A stretch of 9,926 bases of DNA, from contig JAJZFQ010000080.1 of assembly GCA_021805275.1 (NCBI GenBank), positions 1 through 9,926 on the forward strand. Reading direction: 5' to 3'. The translations under genes and the position numbers were made by a program. The notes below the pieces were generated by a model that was given only the letters and a program-made list of their open reading frames with translations, made no database searches and was not told where the DNA came from. Below, piece after piece: positions 1 through 6,103 of this stretch (the first letter of the stretch is position 1; every line of letters begins with the position of its first letter). Source of the DNA: Pseudomonadota bacterium. Its GTDB lineage: Bacteria; Pseudomonadota; Gammaproteobacteria; Steroidobacterales; Steroidobacteraceae.

Positions 1-14
1 GCTGGCGGGGGAAC

Positions 15-1346
15 TCACCCCGTCTTGAGGGGGGGCGCCGCCGGCGGCGCGAGCGGCTGCCACGCCGCGCCAGTGGGGAAGCGATACCGCAGGAGGGTTT
101 CGGGGCGCATCTGCGCCGAGAAGCCCGCGGCTGCGGGCGCGCGGTAGCGGCCCTGGCGCACCTCGACCGGATCGACGAAGTGCTCGTGCAGATGGTCGAC
201 GTACTCGATGGCGCGCTCGTCCATCCGGCCGCTGATCGCCACGTAATCGGCCATGGCGAGGTGCTGGACGAGTTCGCACAGTCCGACGCCGCCCGCGTGC
301 GGAAAGACGCGCACCCCGAACTTCGCGGCCATCAGCAGGATGGCCAGGTTCTCGTTGACTCCGCCGACCCGCGTCGCATCGATCTGCAACAGATCGACGG
401 CGCGCGCCTGCAGCAGCTGTTTGAACATGACGCGGTTGTGCGTGTGCTCGCCGGTGGAGATCGGCACCGGGGCCACCGCTTGGCGGATGGCGGCATGTCC
501 GAGGATGTCATCGGGGCTGGTGGGCTCCTCGGCCCAGGCGATATCGAAGCCGGCGAGCGCCTGCAGCCAGGGGATGGCCGTGCGCACGTCCCAGCGCTGG
601 TTGGCGTCGATCGCAATCGCGACGCCCGGTCCGGCCGCGGCGCGGGCGATCTGACAGCGGCGCACGTCTTCCGCCAGGTTCCGGCCCACTTTGAGCTTGA
701 GTGTGCGAAAGCCCTCCGCGACCGCCGCTCGGGTGAGAGTGGCGAGCTTCTCATCCGAGTAGCCGAGCCACCCCGGTGAGGTCGTGTAGGCGGGATAGCC
801 GTGCGCGAGCAGCATTGCGGTCCGCTCGCGGCGGCCCTCGGCGGCGGCCGTCAACAGCGAGAGCGCCTCGGCCGGCGTCAGAGCGTCGCTGATGTAGCGG
901 AAGTCGATCAGGTCGACGAGCGCGGCGGGACTCATCTCGGCGAGCAGTCGCCACAGCGGCTTGCCGGCACGCCGCGCGGCCAGATCCCAGACGGCATTCA
1001 CGACCGCGCCGACGGCCATGTGCATCACACCCTTCTCCGGTCCCAACCAGCGCAGCTGCGAATCATCGGCGAGCGTGCGGGCAAACCCGCCGAGATCCTC
1101 CAGTGTCCGGTCGACGTCGCGTCCCACTACCAGGTGCGCCAGAGCGTCCAGTGCGGCCGTCTGCACGTCGTTGCCGCGTCCGATGGTGAAGACGAAGCCG
1201 TGACCCTGCAGCTGCGGCTGATCGGTGCGCAGGATGAGGTAGGCGGCGGAGTAGTCCGGGTCCGGGTTCATCGCATCGGAGCCGTCGAGCTGCGCGGACG
1301 TCGGAAAGCGGATGTCGTGGGTCTCGAGTGCCGTGATCACGGGCAT
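15..1346 (-). CDS. fucD: L-fuconate dehydratase (enolase superfamily)
   Basis: This 443-residue cytosolic protein of the mandelate racemase/enolase superfamily should dehydrate L-fuconate to 2-keto-3-deoxy-L-fuconate, the third step of non-phosphorylative L-fucose breakdown. The N-terminal capping domain spans about residues 1-130 and the barrel follows. The general-base motif is K217-L-K219 (TLKLKVG). The magnesium ligands are D247 (IDANQ), E273 (WAEEP) and E300 (STGEH), and the second-half dyad is D323 with H350 (VFPHAGG). From memory, the characterised Xanthomonas campestris FucD (about 441 residues) has these residues one position later, so the match is close along the whole length. The ATG at 1346 lies 10 nt inside the end of the lactonase gene, with a weak AAGG about 9 nt upstream, which suggests translational coupling. 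It is the last operon gene visible. The C-terminal tail is rich in proline and alanine. A related acid-sugar dehydratase specificity is possible but less likely. Confidence 0.93.
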   Translation of the reverse strand: MPVITALETHDIRFPTSAQLDGSDAMNPDPDYSAAYLILRTDQPQLQGHGFVFTIGRGNDVQTAALDALAHLVVGRDVDRTLEDLGGFARTLADDSQLRWLGPEKGVMHMAVGAVVNAVWDLAARRAGKPLWRLLAEMSPAALVDLIDFRYISDALTPAEALSLLTAAAEGRRERTAMLLAHGYPAYTTSPGWLGYSDEKLATLTRAAVAEGFRTLKLKVGRNLAEDVRRCQIARAAAGPGVAIAIDANQRWDVRTAIPWLQALAGFDIAWAEEPTSPDDILGHAAIRQAVAPVPISTGEHTHNRVMFKQLLQARAVDLLQIDATRVGGVNENLAILLMAAKFGVRVFPHAGGVGLCELVQHLAMADYVAISGRMDERAIEYVDHLHEHFVDPVEVRQGRYRAPAAAGFSAQMRPETLLRYRFPTGAAWQPLAPPAAPPLKTG

Positions 1347-2206
1347 GAACTGCAGCCTTGTGCCAAAGAGGAGACATCGAGCCGGTAGAGGCGCACGGCG
1401 GTGTGCCGGAACACCTCGTCTTCATGTCCCGGGGCGTGGCGCCGAACGAGTTCGAGCGCCAGATCGAGCCACTGGCCGTAGGAGGCACGGAGTGTGACGA
1501 CCGGCCAGTCGCTGCCCCAGAGGATGCGTTCGGGACCGAAGTGTCGAAACAGCGTCGCGACGATCCGCTCGAGCGCCGCGGCGCCGGCGCCCGTGGGCAC
1601 CTCGGTGAGCAGTCCGGAGAGTTTGCAGTAGAGCGTGCTCGTGCGGGCCAGGTCTGCGATCTGCTCGGCCCAGGGGGCCGCGGCGTGCGCCGCCGGCTCG
1701 GGCTTCCCGGCGTGATCGAGGACGGCGCGCAACTGCGGATGGCGGCGCAGGCGAGCGGCCAGCGCGGGCAGATGCCGGGGTCGGACCAACGCATCGAAGA
1801 CGAGATCGCTCTCGATGAGAGCCTCGAAGGCGGGATCGAGCGCAGGGCGGGCCAGCCAGTCGGGATCCTGAAGATCCTGGACCATCGGCCGTAGCCCCTT
1901 GAGGGAGCCTCCGGAGGCGCGGGCGAGGGCGCGGATGCGCTCGGGCGCCTGCGGGGCGTCGAATGCCACCCAGCCGACGACGCCGGCGATGAACGGGTGT
2001 GCGCGGGCGAGCTCGAAGAGGAAGTGGCTCTCCGCTTCGCTCGGCGCGGCCTGCACGAGCACCGTGGCGCACACGTCGGCCTGCACCAGTGCCGCGGTCA
2101 GGTCGGCCGGCTCGAAGTCGCGATAGAGCGCACCGGCGGCCGGGGTGAGCCAACCGTAATCGCCGCGGGCGAGCCGCCAGAAGTGCTGGTGGGCATCGAC
2201 CCGCAT
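1337..2206 (-). CDS. L-fuconolactonase-like amidohydrolase
   Basis: This 289-residue protein of the amidohydrolase-2 (COG3618) family should hydrolyse L-fucono-lactone to L-fuconate in the cytoplasm, linking the dehydrogenase to FucD. The metal-binding H6-x-H8 motif sits in the N-terminal VDAHQHFW. Other family landmarks are [10 protein letters not shown] (about residues 102-111), LDHAGKP with H165, YCKLSG (193-198) and WGSDWP with D233. The length is normal for the family. The start chosen is the ATG at 2206, because the protein then begins exactly with the family's [10 protein letters not shown] block. This ATG shares one base with the stop codon of the upstream dehydrogenase gene (TGATG). 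The open frame continues upstream to about 2707, but that part merely overlaps the dehydrogenase gene. The gene in turn overlaps fucD by 10 nt. Activity on another sugar lactone, such as L-rhamnono-lactone, cannot be excluded from sequence, but the neighbours favour fuconolactone. Confidence 0.9.
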   Translation of the reverse strand: MRVDAHQHFWRLARGDYGWLTPAAGALYRDFEPADLTAALVQADVCATVLVQAAPSEAESHFLFELARAHPFIAGVVGWVAFDAPQAPERIRALARASGGSLKGLRPMVQDLQDPDWLARPALDPAFEALIESDLVFDALVRPRHLPALAARLRRHPQLRAVLDHAGKPEPAAHAAAPWAEQIADLARTSTLYCKLSGLLTEVPTGAGAAALERIVATLFRHFGPERILWGSDWPVVTLRASYGQWLDLALELVRRHAPGHEDEVFRHTAVRLYRLDVSSLAQGCSSCP

Positions 2207-3267
2207 CACGGCGTGAGGACTCCGGCGGCGAGGAGTCCGGCGCTGCGCAGCCGTTCCCAGAGCGAGGCCGGCAACGGCGTGCGCATGCGCTGGACGGTGC
2301 TCGCCGCTTCCTGCGCCGAGCGAATGCCCGCAATGACCGACACCACCGCCGGGTGCGCCAGGGGGAACTGCAGCGCCGCCGCACCGACGTCGACGCCTTC
2401 CTCGGCACAGATCTCGTACACGCGCTCGGCACGCTGGCGCGTGGCGGCATCGACGGGGCGGTAATTGTAGGTCTCTCCCGGTGCGTTCGGTGCCGCGAGC
2501 AGCCCGGAGTTGAAGGGTCCGCCGATGAGTACGCCGACGCCGCGGCGCAGCGCCTCCTCGAGCACCCCGCCGCCGGCTCCGGTGGCACCGAGGTTCTGCT
2601 CGAGGAGCGTGTAGCGTCCGGCGAGCAGGATGAAGTCGAGGGGGAATCGCGGCAGAATCTCGAGACACACGGCCGGCTCGTTCACGCCGATGCCAATCGC
2701 GCGGCACACGCCCGTGGCCTTCAAGTGCGCCATCGCCGGAAGGGCCTCATCGAGCGCCTGATGCAGCATGCGCTCGTGCTGTGCGCCATGGGTCTCTCGA
2801 CCCACGTCATGCAGCAGCAGAATGTCGACGTGCGTGCGGCGCAGCCGCTCGAGGCTCGAGTCGAGCGAGCGCAGGACGCCCTCGCGCGAGTAGTCGAACA
2901 GCGCGCGGTGCCCGCGGACCTCGAATCCGTCGGCGGCCGCAGCACCGTCTTCGGTCGGCACGATGCGCCGACCGACCTTGGTGGAAATGATCACTCCGTC
3001 GCGCGTCGGGTCGCCGAGCCCCGCACCCAGACGGCGCTCGCTGAGACCGTAGCCGTAGAACGGGGCGGTGTCGAAATAGCGCACGCCGAGCGCGAGGGCC
3101 TGCTCGATCGCCTGCGCCGCGCGCTGATCGGAGAGGGCGTGGTAGAGGTTGCCGAGCGCCGCACCGCCGAAACCCAGGGTCGGGACGGCGAGCGCCGCTG
3201 CGGGCCGGGACCTTCGGGCCGTCGCAGACGCTGGATGCACAGATCGGGTCGGCGGTTCAGAATTCAT
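2206..3267 (-). CDS. Aldo/keto reductase, L-fucose (D-threo-aldose) 1-dehydrogenase
   Basis: This 353-residue NAD(P)-dependent oxidoreductase of the aldo/keto reductase superfamily should oxidise L-fucose at C1 to its lactone, the first step of the pathway. The AKR tetrad is visible as D66 and Y71 (YFDTAPFYGYG), K97 (ISTKVGR) and H153 (LLLHDVG). A late SVIAGIRS block (about residues 312-319) fits the cofactor phosphate-binding region of AKRs. LGFGGAALGNLY (31-42) is typical of the L-fucose/D-threo-aldose dehydrogenase group. The ATG at 3267 is the only ATG before the conserved core. It gives a poorly conserved N-terminal extension of about 15-20 residues and lacks a clear Shine-Dalgarno sequence; a GTG at codon 10 (3240) is an alternative. 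It is the first gene of the minus-strand operon, downstream of a TTGACA promoter and divergent from the IclR gene. Enzymes of this group also accept D-arabinose or L-galactose, so substrate is inferred from context. Confidence 0.88.
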   Translation of the reverse strand: MNSEPPTRSVHPASATARRSRPAAALAVPTLGFGGAALGNLYHALSDQRAAQAIEQALALGVRYFDTAPFYGYGLSERRLGAGLGDPTRDGVIISTKVGRRIVPTEDGAAAADGFEVRGHRALFDYSREGVLRSLDSSLERLRRTHVDILLLHDVGRETHGAQHERMLHQALDEALPAMAHLKATGVCRAIGIGVNEPAVCLEILPRFPLDFILLAGRYTLLEQNLGATGAGGGVLEEALRRGVGVLIGGPFNSGLLAAPNAPGETYNYRPVDAATRQRAERVYEICAEEGVDVGAAALQFPLAHPAVVSVIAGIRSAQEAASTVQRMRTPLPASLWERLRSAGLLAAGVLTP

Positions 3268-3290
3268 AAATAAAAAGACGTTCTACGGGT

Positions 3291-3321
3291 AAGATACACC
3301 GCTGCAACGCTGACCTGTCAA
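3291..3321 (-). promoter_or_regulatory. Promoter of the fucose dehydrogenase-lactonase-fucD operon
   Basis: Reading the minus strand, a perfect -35 hexamer TTGACA (3321-3316) is followed after 19 nt by TATCTT (3296-3291), which matches four of six -10 consensus bases. An alternative -10, TGTATC, gives 17-nt spacing. Transcription would begin near 3284, leaving a very short leader of about 17 nt before the ATG at 3267. The 19-nt spacing is longer than ideal, which would suit a promoter that depends on an activator or inducer. The element lies in the 109-bp gap shared with the divergent IclR gene, so that regulator plausibly binds here. I could not define a convincing operator. The -10 region (TTCTACGGGTAAGA, 3281-3294) is only weakly palindromic. 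Confidence 0.45.
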
Positions 3322-3376
3322 GGGCGCCTCGTCCTGCCGTAGACTCGCTCGGCTCAACACCACGAGGGAGTGACTC

Positions 3377-4138
3377 ATGCCGCTGCTGCGTCCATACCGG
3401 GCTCCGGCCCTGGAAAAAGGGCTCGAGATACTCGAATTCCTCGCGCCGCTGCCCGGACCGGTGACGCTCTCGGAGATCTCCGCCGGCCTCGGCCGTTCCA
3501 AGAACGAGCTGTACCGGATGCTGCAGGTGCTCGAGGAGCGCGGCTATCTGCGCCGCGCACCGGGCACGGAGGGCTACCAGCTGAGCAACCGTCTGTTCAT
3601 GCTCGGCATGGAGCATCCGCCGGTGAAGGGTCTGATGGAGGTGGCGCCGACGCACATGCACGAGTTGGCCGACGCCATCCTGCAGCCCTGTCACCTCGCG
3701 GTCCCCTCCGAGGAGTTCATCGTCGTCATCGCCCGCGTGGAGTCCCCGCATGACATCGGTTTCATGGTCCGGGTCGGACACCGCCGTCCGATCCCGCACT
3801 CGACCTCCGGTCTGGTGCTGTTCGCCTTTCAGAGCGAATCGGTGCGCGAGCAGTGGCTGGAGATGCTCGAGCGCAAAGCCGTGACGTTCGAGCGCAAGCG
3901 GATGATCAGCGCGGCGCGCACCATTCGCACGCGCGGCTACGTGAGCATCGCGAGCGAGGTGGTCGGCTGCGTGACGGACCTCTCGGCGCCCATTGTGCTG
4001 CGCGGTACGGCGATCGCAGCCCTCACCGTTCCGTTCGTCGAGCGACGCGGGGCGAACAAGGCGGCGCGCGAGCAGGCGATCGGGCGGCTGTGCGCCGCAG
4101 CCGAGCGGATCTCACGCACGCTCGATCACGGCGCTTGA
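3377..4138 (+). CDS. IclR-family transcriptional regulator
   Basis: This 253-residue DNA-binding protein has the usual IclR length and layout. The N-terminal winged helix-turn-helix spans about residues 10-75: KGLEILEFLA leads in, LSEISAGLGRSKNELYRMLQVLEERGYL is the helix-turn-helix core, and GYQLSNRLFMLG is the wing exit. A C-terminal effector-binding domain covers about residues 85-250, with RTIRTRGYVSIASEVVGCVTDLSAPIV matching the family's ligand-pocket region. The ATG at 3377 has an excellent Shine-Dalgarno sequence (GAGGGAG at 3364-3370, six nt upstream). It lies between two sugar operons, divergent from the dehydrogenase operon and 118 bp before the transporter gene, so it probably controls both. 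The ligand is likely L-fucose or a pathway acid such as fuconate or 2-keto-3-deoxyfuconate. Whether it represses or activates cannot be told from sequence; both modes occur in this family. Confidence 0.93.
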   Translation: MPLLRPYRAPALEKGLEILEFLAPLPGPVTLSEISAGLGRSKNELYRMLQVLEERGYLRRAPGTEGYQLSNRLFMLGMEHPPVKGLMEVAPTHMHELADAILQPCHLAVPSEEFIVVIARVESPHDIGFMVRVGHRRPIPHSTSGLVLFAFQSESVREQWLEMLERKAVTFERKRMISAARTIRTRGYVSIASEVVGCVTDLSAPIVLRGTAIAALTVPFVERRGANKAAREQAIGRLCAAAERISRTLDHGA

Positions 4139-4164
4139 CGGCGCCGCGGAACCGGTTTTATATG
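4135..4164 (+). promoter_or_regulatory. Promoter of the fucP-mutarotase-esterase operon
   Basis: A -35 TTGACG (4135-4140) overlaps the stop codon of the IclR gene and is followed after 18 nt by TATATG (4159-4164), with TTATAT as a 17-nt alternative. The short run TTTTATAT is conspicuously AT-rich inside a G+C-rich background. An 8-bp perfect palindrome, AACCGGTT (4150-4157), sits in the spacer just before the -10 and could be part of an operator. A start near 4171 would leave an untranslated leader of about 85 nt. The transporter operon can therefore be transcribed independently of the regulator gene. Confidence 0.5.
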
Positions 4165-4256
4165 TGCAGTACGATTTCACCAGCGAGAACTGGCGTGGCG
4201 CCATCCCGAAGGATGCGCAAGCGCCGGCACTGAGCGGGTTCGGCAGGGGGGCGGTG

Positions 4257-5564
4257 ATGTACGAAGTGGAGGGCACCGTGGCGACACGCGCCGGCACTCT
4301 CGCCGAGCGTGCGCGGCGCGGCGTGCTGCCGCTCGTGCTGATCGTGAGCCTGTTCTTCCTGTGGGGCGTGGCGAACAACCTCAATGACATTCTGATCCGC
4401 CAGTTCAAGCGCGCCTTCGAGCTCACCGACCTGCAGTCCGGGCTGGTCCAGTCGGCGTTCTATCTCGGCTACTTTCTCTGGGCGCTCCCGGCTGGACTGA
4501 TGATGCGCCGGTACGGCTACAAGGCCGGGATCGTGCTCGGGCTGCTGCTGTACGCGGCGGGCGCGTTGCTCTTCTACCCGGCGGCGCAGCTGCGCACGTA
4601 CGGGTTCTTCCTCTTTGCGCTGTTCGTCATTGCGAGCGGCTTGTCCTTTCTCGAGACCTCGGCCAACCCCTTCGTCACGGTGCTGGGGGCACCCGAGGGG
4701 GCCGAGCGGCGGCTGAACTTCGCCCAGGCGTTCAACCCGCTCGGCTCGATCGCCGGGGTGGCGATCGGCCGGTTTTTCATCTTCTCGGTGCCGCCGGAGA
4801 GCCGCGCCGAACTTGCGGCGCTGCGTCCGGCGGCACGGGCGGCCTACTACGGCGCTCAGACCCGGGTGGTCCAGATGCCCTACGTGCTGATCGGCGTGAC
4901 GGTCATTGTACTGGCGGTGCTCATCGTGGCGACGCGCTTTCCGATGGCGCAGGACGATGCGCTCGGGGCGCACGCGCAGCGCAGCGGGTGGCGCGCGTTG
5001 CTGATGCGACCGCGCCTTGCGTTCGCCGTCGTGGCGCAGTTTTTCTACGTCGGGGCGCAGGTGGGGGTGTGGAGTTATTTGATCCGCTACGCCGAGGGCA
5101 CGATTCCGGGCACCGCCGATCGGACCGGCGCGGACTATCTGCTCCTCTCGCTGGTGCTGTTCATGCTCGGGCGCTTCGCCGGCACGGCGCTGATGCGGCG
5201 AGTTGCTCCGGCCCGGCTGTTGGCGCAGTTCGCGGCGATCAACGCGCTGCTGGCGGCGCTCGCCGTCGCGGTGCCGGGACGGATCGGACTGACCGCGTTG
5301 ATCGCCGTGAGCTTCTTCATGTCCGTGATGTACCCGACGATCTTCGCACTCGGCGTGCAGGGGCTCGGCGAGCTGCGCAAGCTCGCCGCCTCGGTGCTGG
5401 TGATGGCGATCATCGGCGGGGCGGTGCTGACCCCGGCGATGGGCGCGCTCTCGGGCTGGGCCGGCATCCGTGCATCGATGGCGGTACCGCTGATCGGATT
5501 TGTCGTCGTGCTGGCGTTCGCGGTGTACGTGCAGCATCTGAGCGTTGGGGAGAAATTCGTATGA
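4257..5564 (+). CDS. fucP: FucP-type L-fucose:H+ symporter (MFS)
   Basis: This 435-residue inner-membrane transporter of the major facilitator superfamily, FHS/FucP group, should import L-fucose with protons. The length is close to E. coli FucP (438). The first helix carries FFLWGVANNLNDILIRQF with D44, and helix 4 carries SGLSFLETSANPFV with E133. As I recall, these correspond to E. coli D46 and E135, the key acidic residues for proton coupling and sugar recognition. NFAQAFNPLGS, another FucP signature, follows at about 154-164. About twelve hydrophobic segments are evident, with a hydrophilic central loop around residues 180-200. The frame is open far upstream into the IclR gene. I chose the ATG at 4257 because AGGGGG (4245-4250) sits six nt before it and because the FucP homology starts soon after; an in-frame GTG lies immediately upstream at 4254. 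The stop overlaps the mutarotase start by ATGA. Related FHS members carry glucose or galactose, so substrate rests partly on context. Confidence 0.92.
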   Translation: MYEVEGTVATRAGTLAERARRGVLPLVLIVSLFFLWGVANNLNDILIRQFKRAFELTDLQSGLVQSAFYLGYFLWALPAGLMMRRYGYKAGIVLGLLLYAAGALLFYPAAQLRTYGFFLFALFVIASGLSFLETSANPFVTVLGAPEGAERRLNFAQAFNPLGSIAGVAIGRFFIFSVPPESRAELAALRPAARAAYYGAQTRVVQMPYVLIGVTVIVLAVLIVATRFPMAQDDALGAHAQRSGWRALLMRPRLAFAVVAQFFYVGAQVGVWSYLIRYAEGTIPGTADRTGADYLLLSLVLFMLGRFAGTALMRRVAPARLLAQFAAINALLAALAVAVPGRIGLTALIAVSFFMSVMYPTIFALGVQGLGELRKLAASVLVMAIIGGAVLTPAMGALSGWAGIRASMAVPLIGFVVVLAFAVYVQHLSVGEKFV

Positions 5565-6103
5565 AACGTCTGGTGTTCGCGTTGGATTTGGTCGATGACC
5601 GTGAGGCGATCGCCGAGTACGAAGCCTGGCATCAGGCCGGTCGAGTCTGGCCGACGGTGCTCGAATCGTTGCGCGCCTGCGGACTGGAGAACGTGGAGAT
5701 CTTCCGCACCGGCAACCGACTGTGTCTGATCATGGATGCGCCGGACACGTTCTGCCTCGAAGCGAAGGCCGCCGCCGATGCCGTGAATCCGGAAGTGCAG
5801 GCGTGGGAGCGGCTGATGTGGCGGTTTCAGCGCGCACTTCCGTGGGCCGCGCCGGGCCAGAAATGGGTGCCGATGCCGCGGATGTTCTCCCTGGCGCAGC
5901 TCAGTGCGACGGCGGCTCCGGCGCCGGTGGCCGAGGTCGCGACGCGGCGTAAACCCGTGGCGATGCATGCGCCGCGGACCGGACTGCCGCGCAGCGAATC
6001 GCGCGCGGTGGTGCGCGGACGCGCGGAATTCCTGGCGTTTCGTGCGGCGACGCCGACGGTGGACCGATCGGGCGCCGAGCACGTGGCCCGCAGGTCCAAA
6101 TGA
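5561..6103 (+). CDS. RhaM-family sugar mutarotase with C-terminal extension
   Basis: Residues 1 to about 110 match the L-rhamnose mutarotase family (COG3254, ferredoxin-like dimer). FALDLVDD opens the fold, YEAWHQAGRVWP holds Y20, W23 and the expected active-site H24, then MWRFQRALP (86-94) and KWVPMPRMFSL (101-111) close it. The protein should interconvert sugar anomers in the cytosol; next to FucP and a fucose dehydrogenase it most likely acts on L-fucose, in place of the unrelated FucU. Family members are usually about 105-110 residues. Here there are 180, with a tail (about 112-180) rich in Ala, Pro and Arg that I do not recognise and that looks disordered. The tail keeps G/C-rich third codon positions and ends in an ATGA overlap with the next gene, so it seems genuinely translated. 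The ATG at 5561 overlaps the transporter stop by 4 nt; GGGGAG about six nt upstream can serve as ribosome binding site. Confidence 0.87.
   Translation: MKRLVFALDLVDDREAIAEYEAWHQAGRVWPTVLESLRACGLENVEIFRTGNRLCLIMDAPDTFCLEAKAAADAVNPEVQAWERLMWRFQRALPWAAPGQKWVPMPRMFSLAQLSATAAPAPVAEVATRRKPVAMHAPRTGLPRSESRAVVRGRAEFLAFRAATPTVDRSGAEHVARRSK

Noticed and set aside
2207..2707. Upstream extension of the lactonase frame on the minus strand
   Set aside because: It lies entirely within the dehydrogenase gene in another frame and is Arg-rich, as expected of a shadow in G+C-rich DNA. The family's conserved N-terminus starts at 2206.
3993..4256. Long upstream extension of the transporter reading frame, overlapping the IclR gene
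   Set aside because: The extension overlaps the 3' end of the IclR gene in another frame, shows no FucP similarity, and a good ribosome binding site precedes the ATG at 4257.
4158..5537. 459-codon open frame on the minus strand opposite fucP
   Set aside because: It is antisense to a clear transporter gene, and its His/Arg/Gln-rich composition is typical of an antisense shadow. No family is recognisable.
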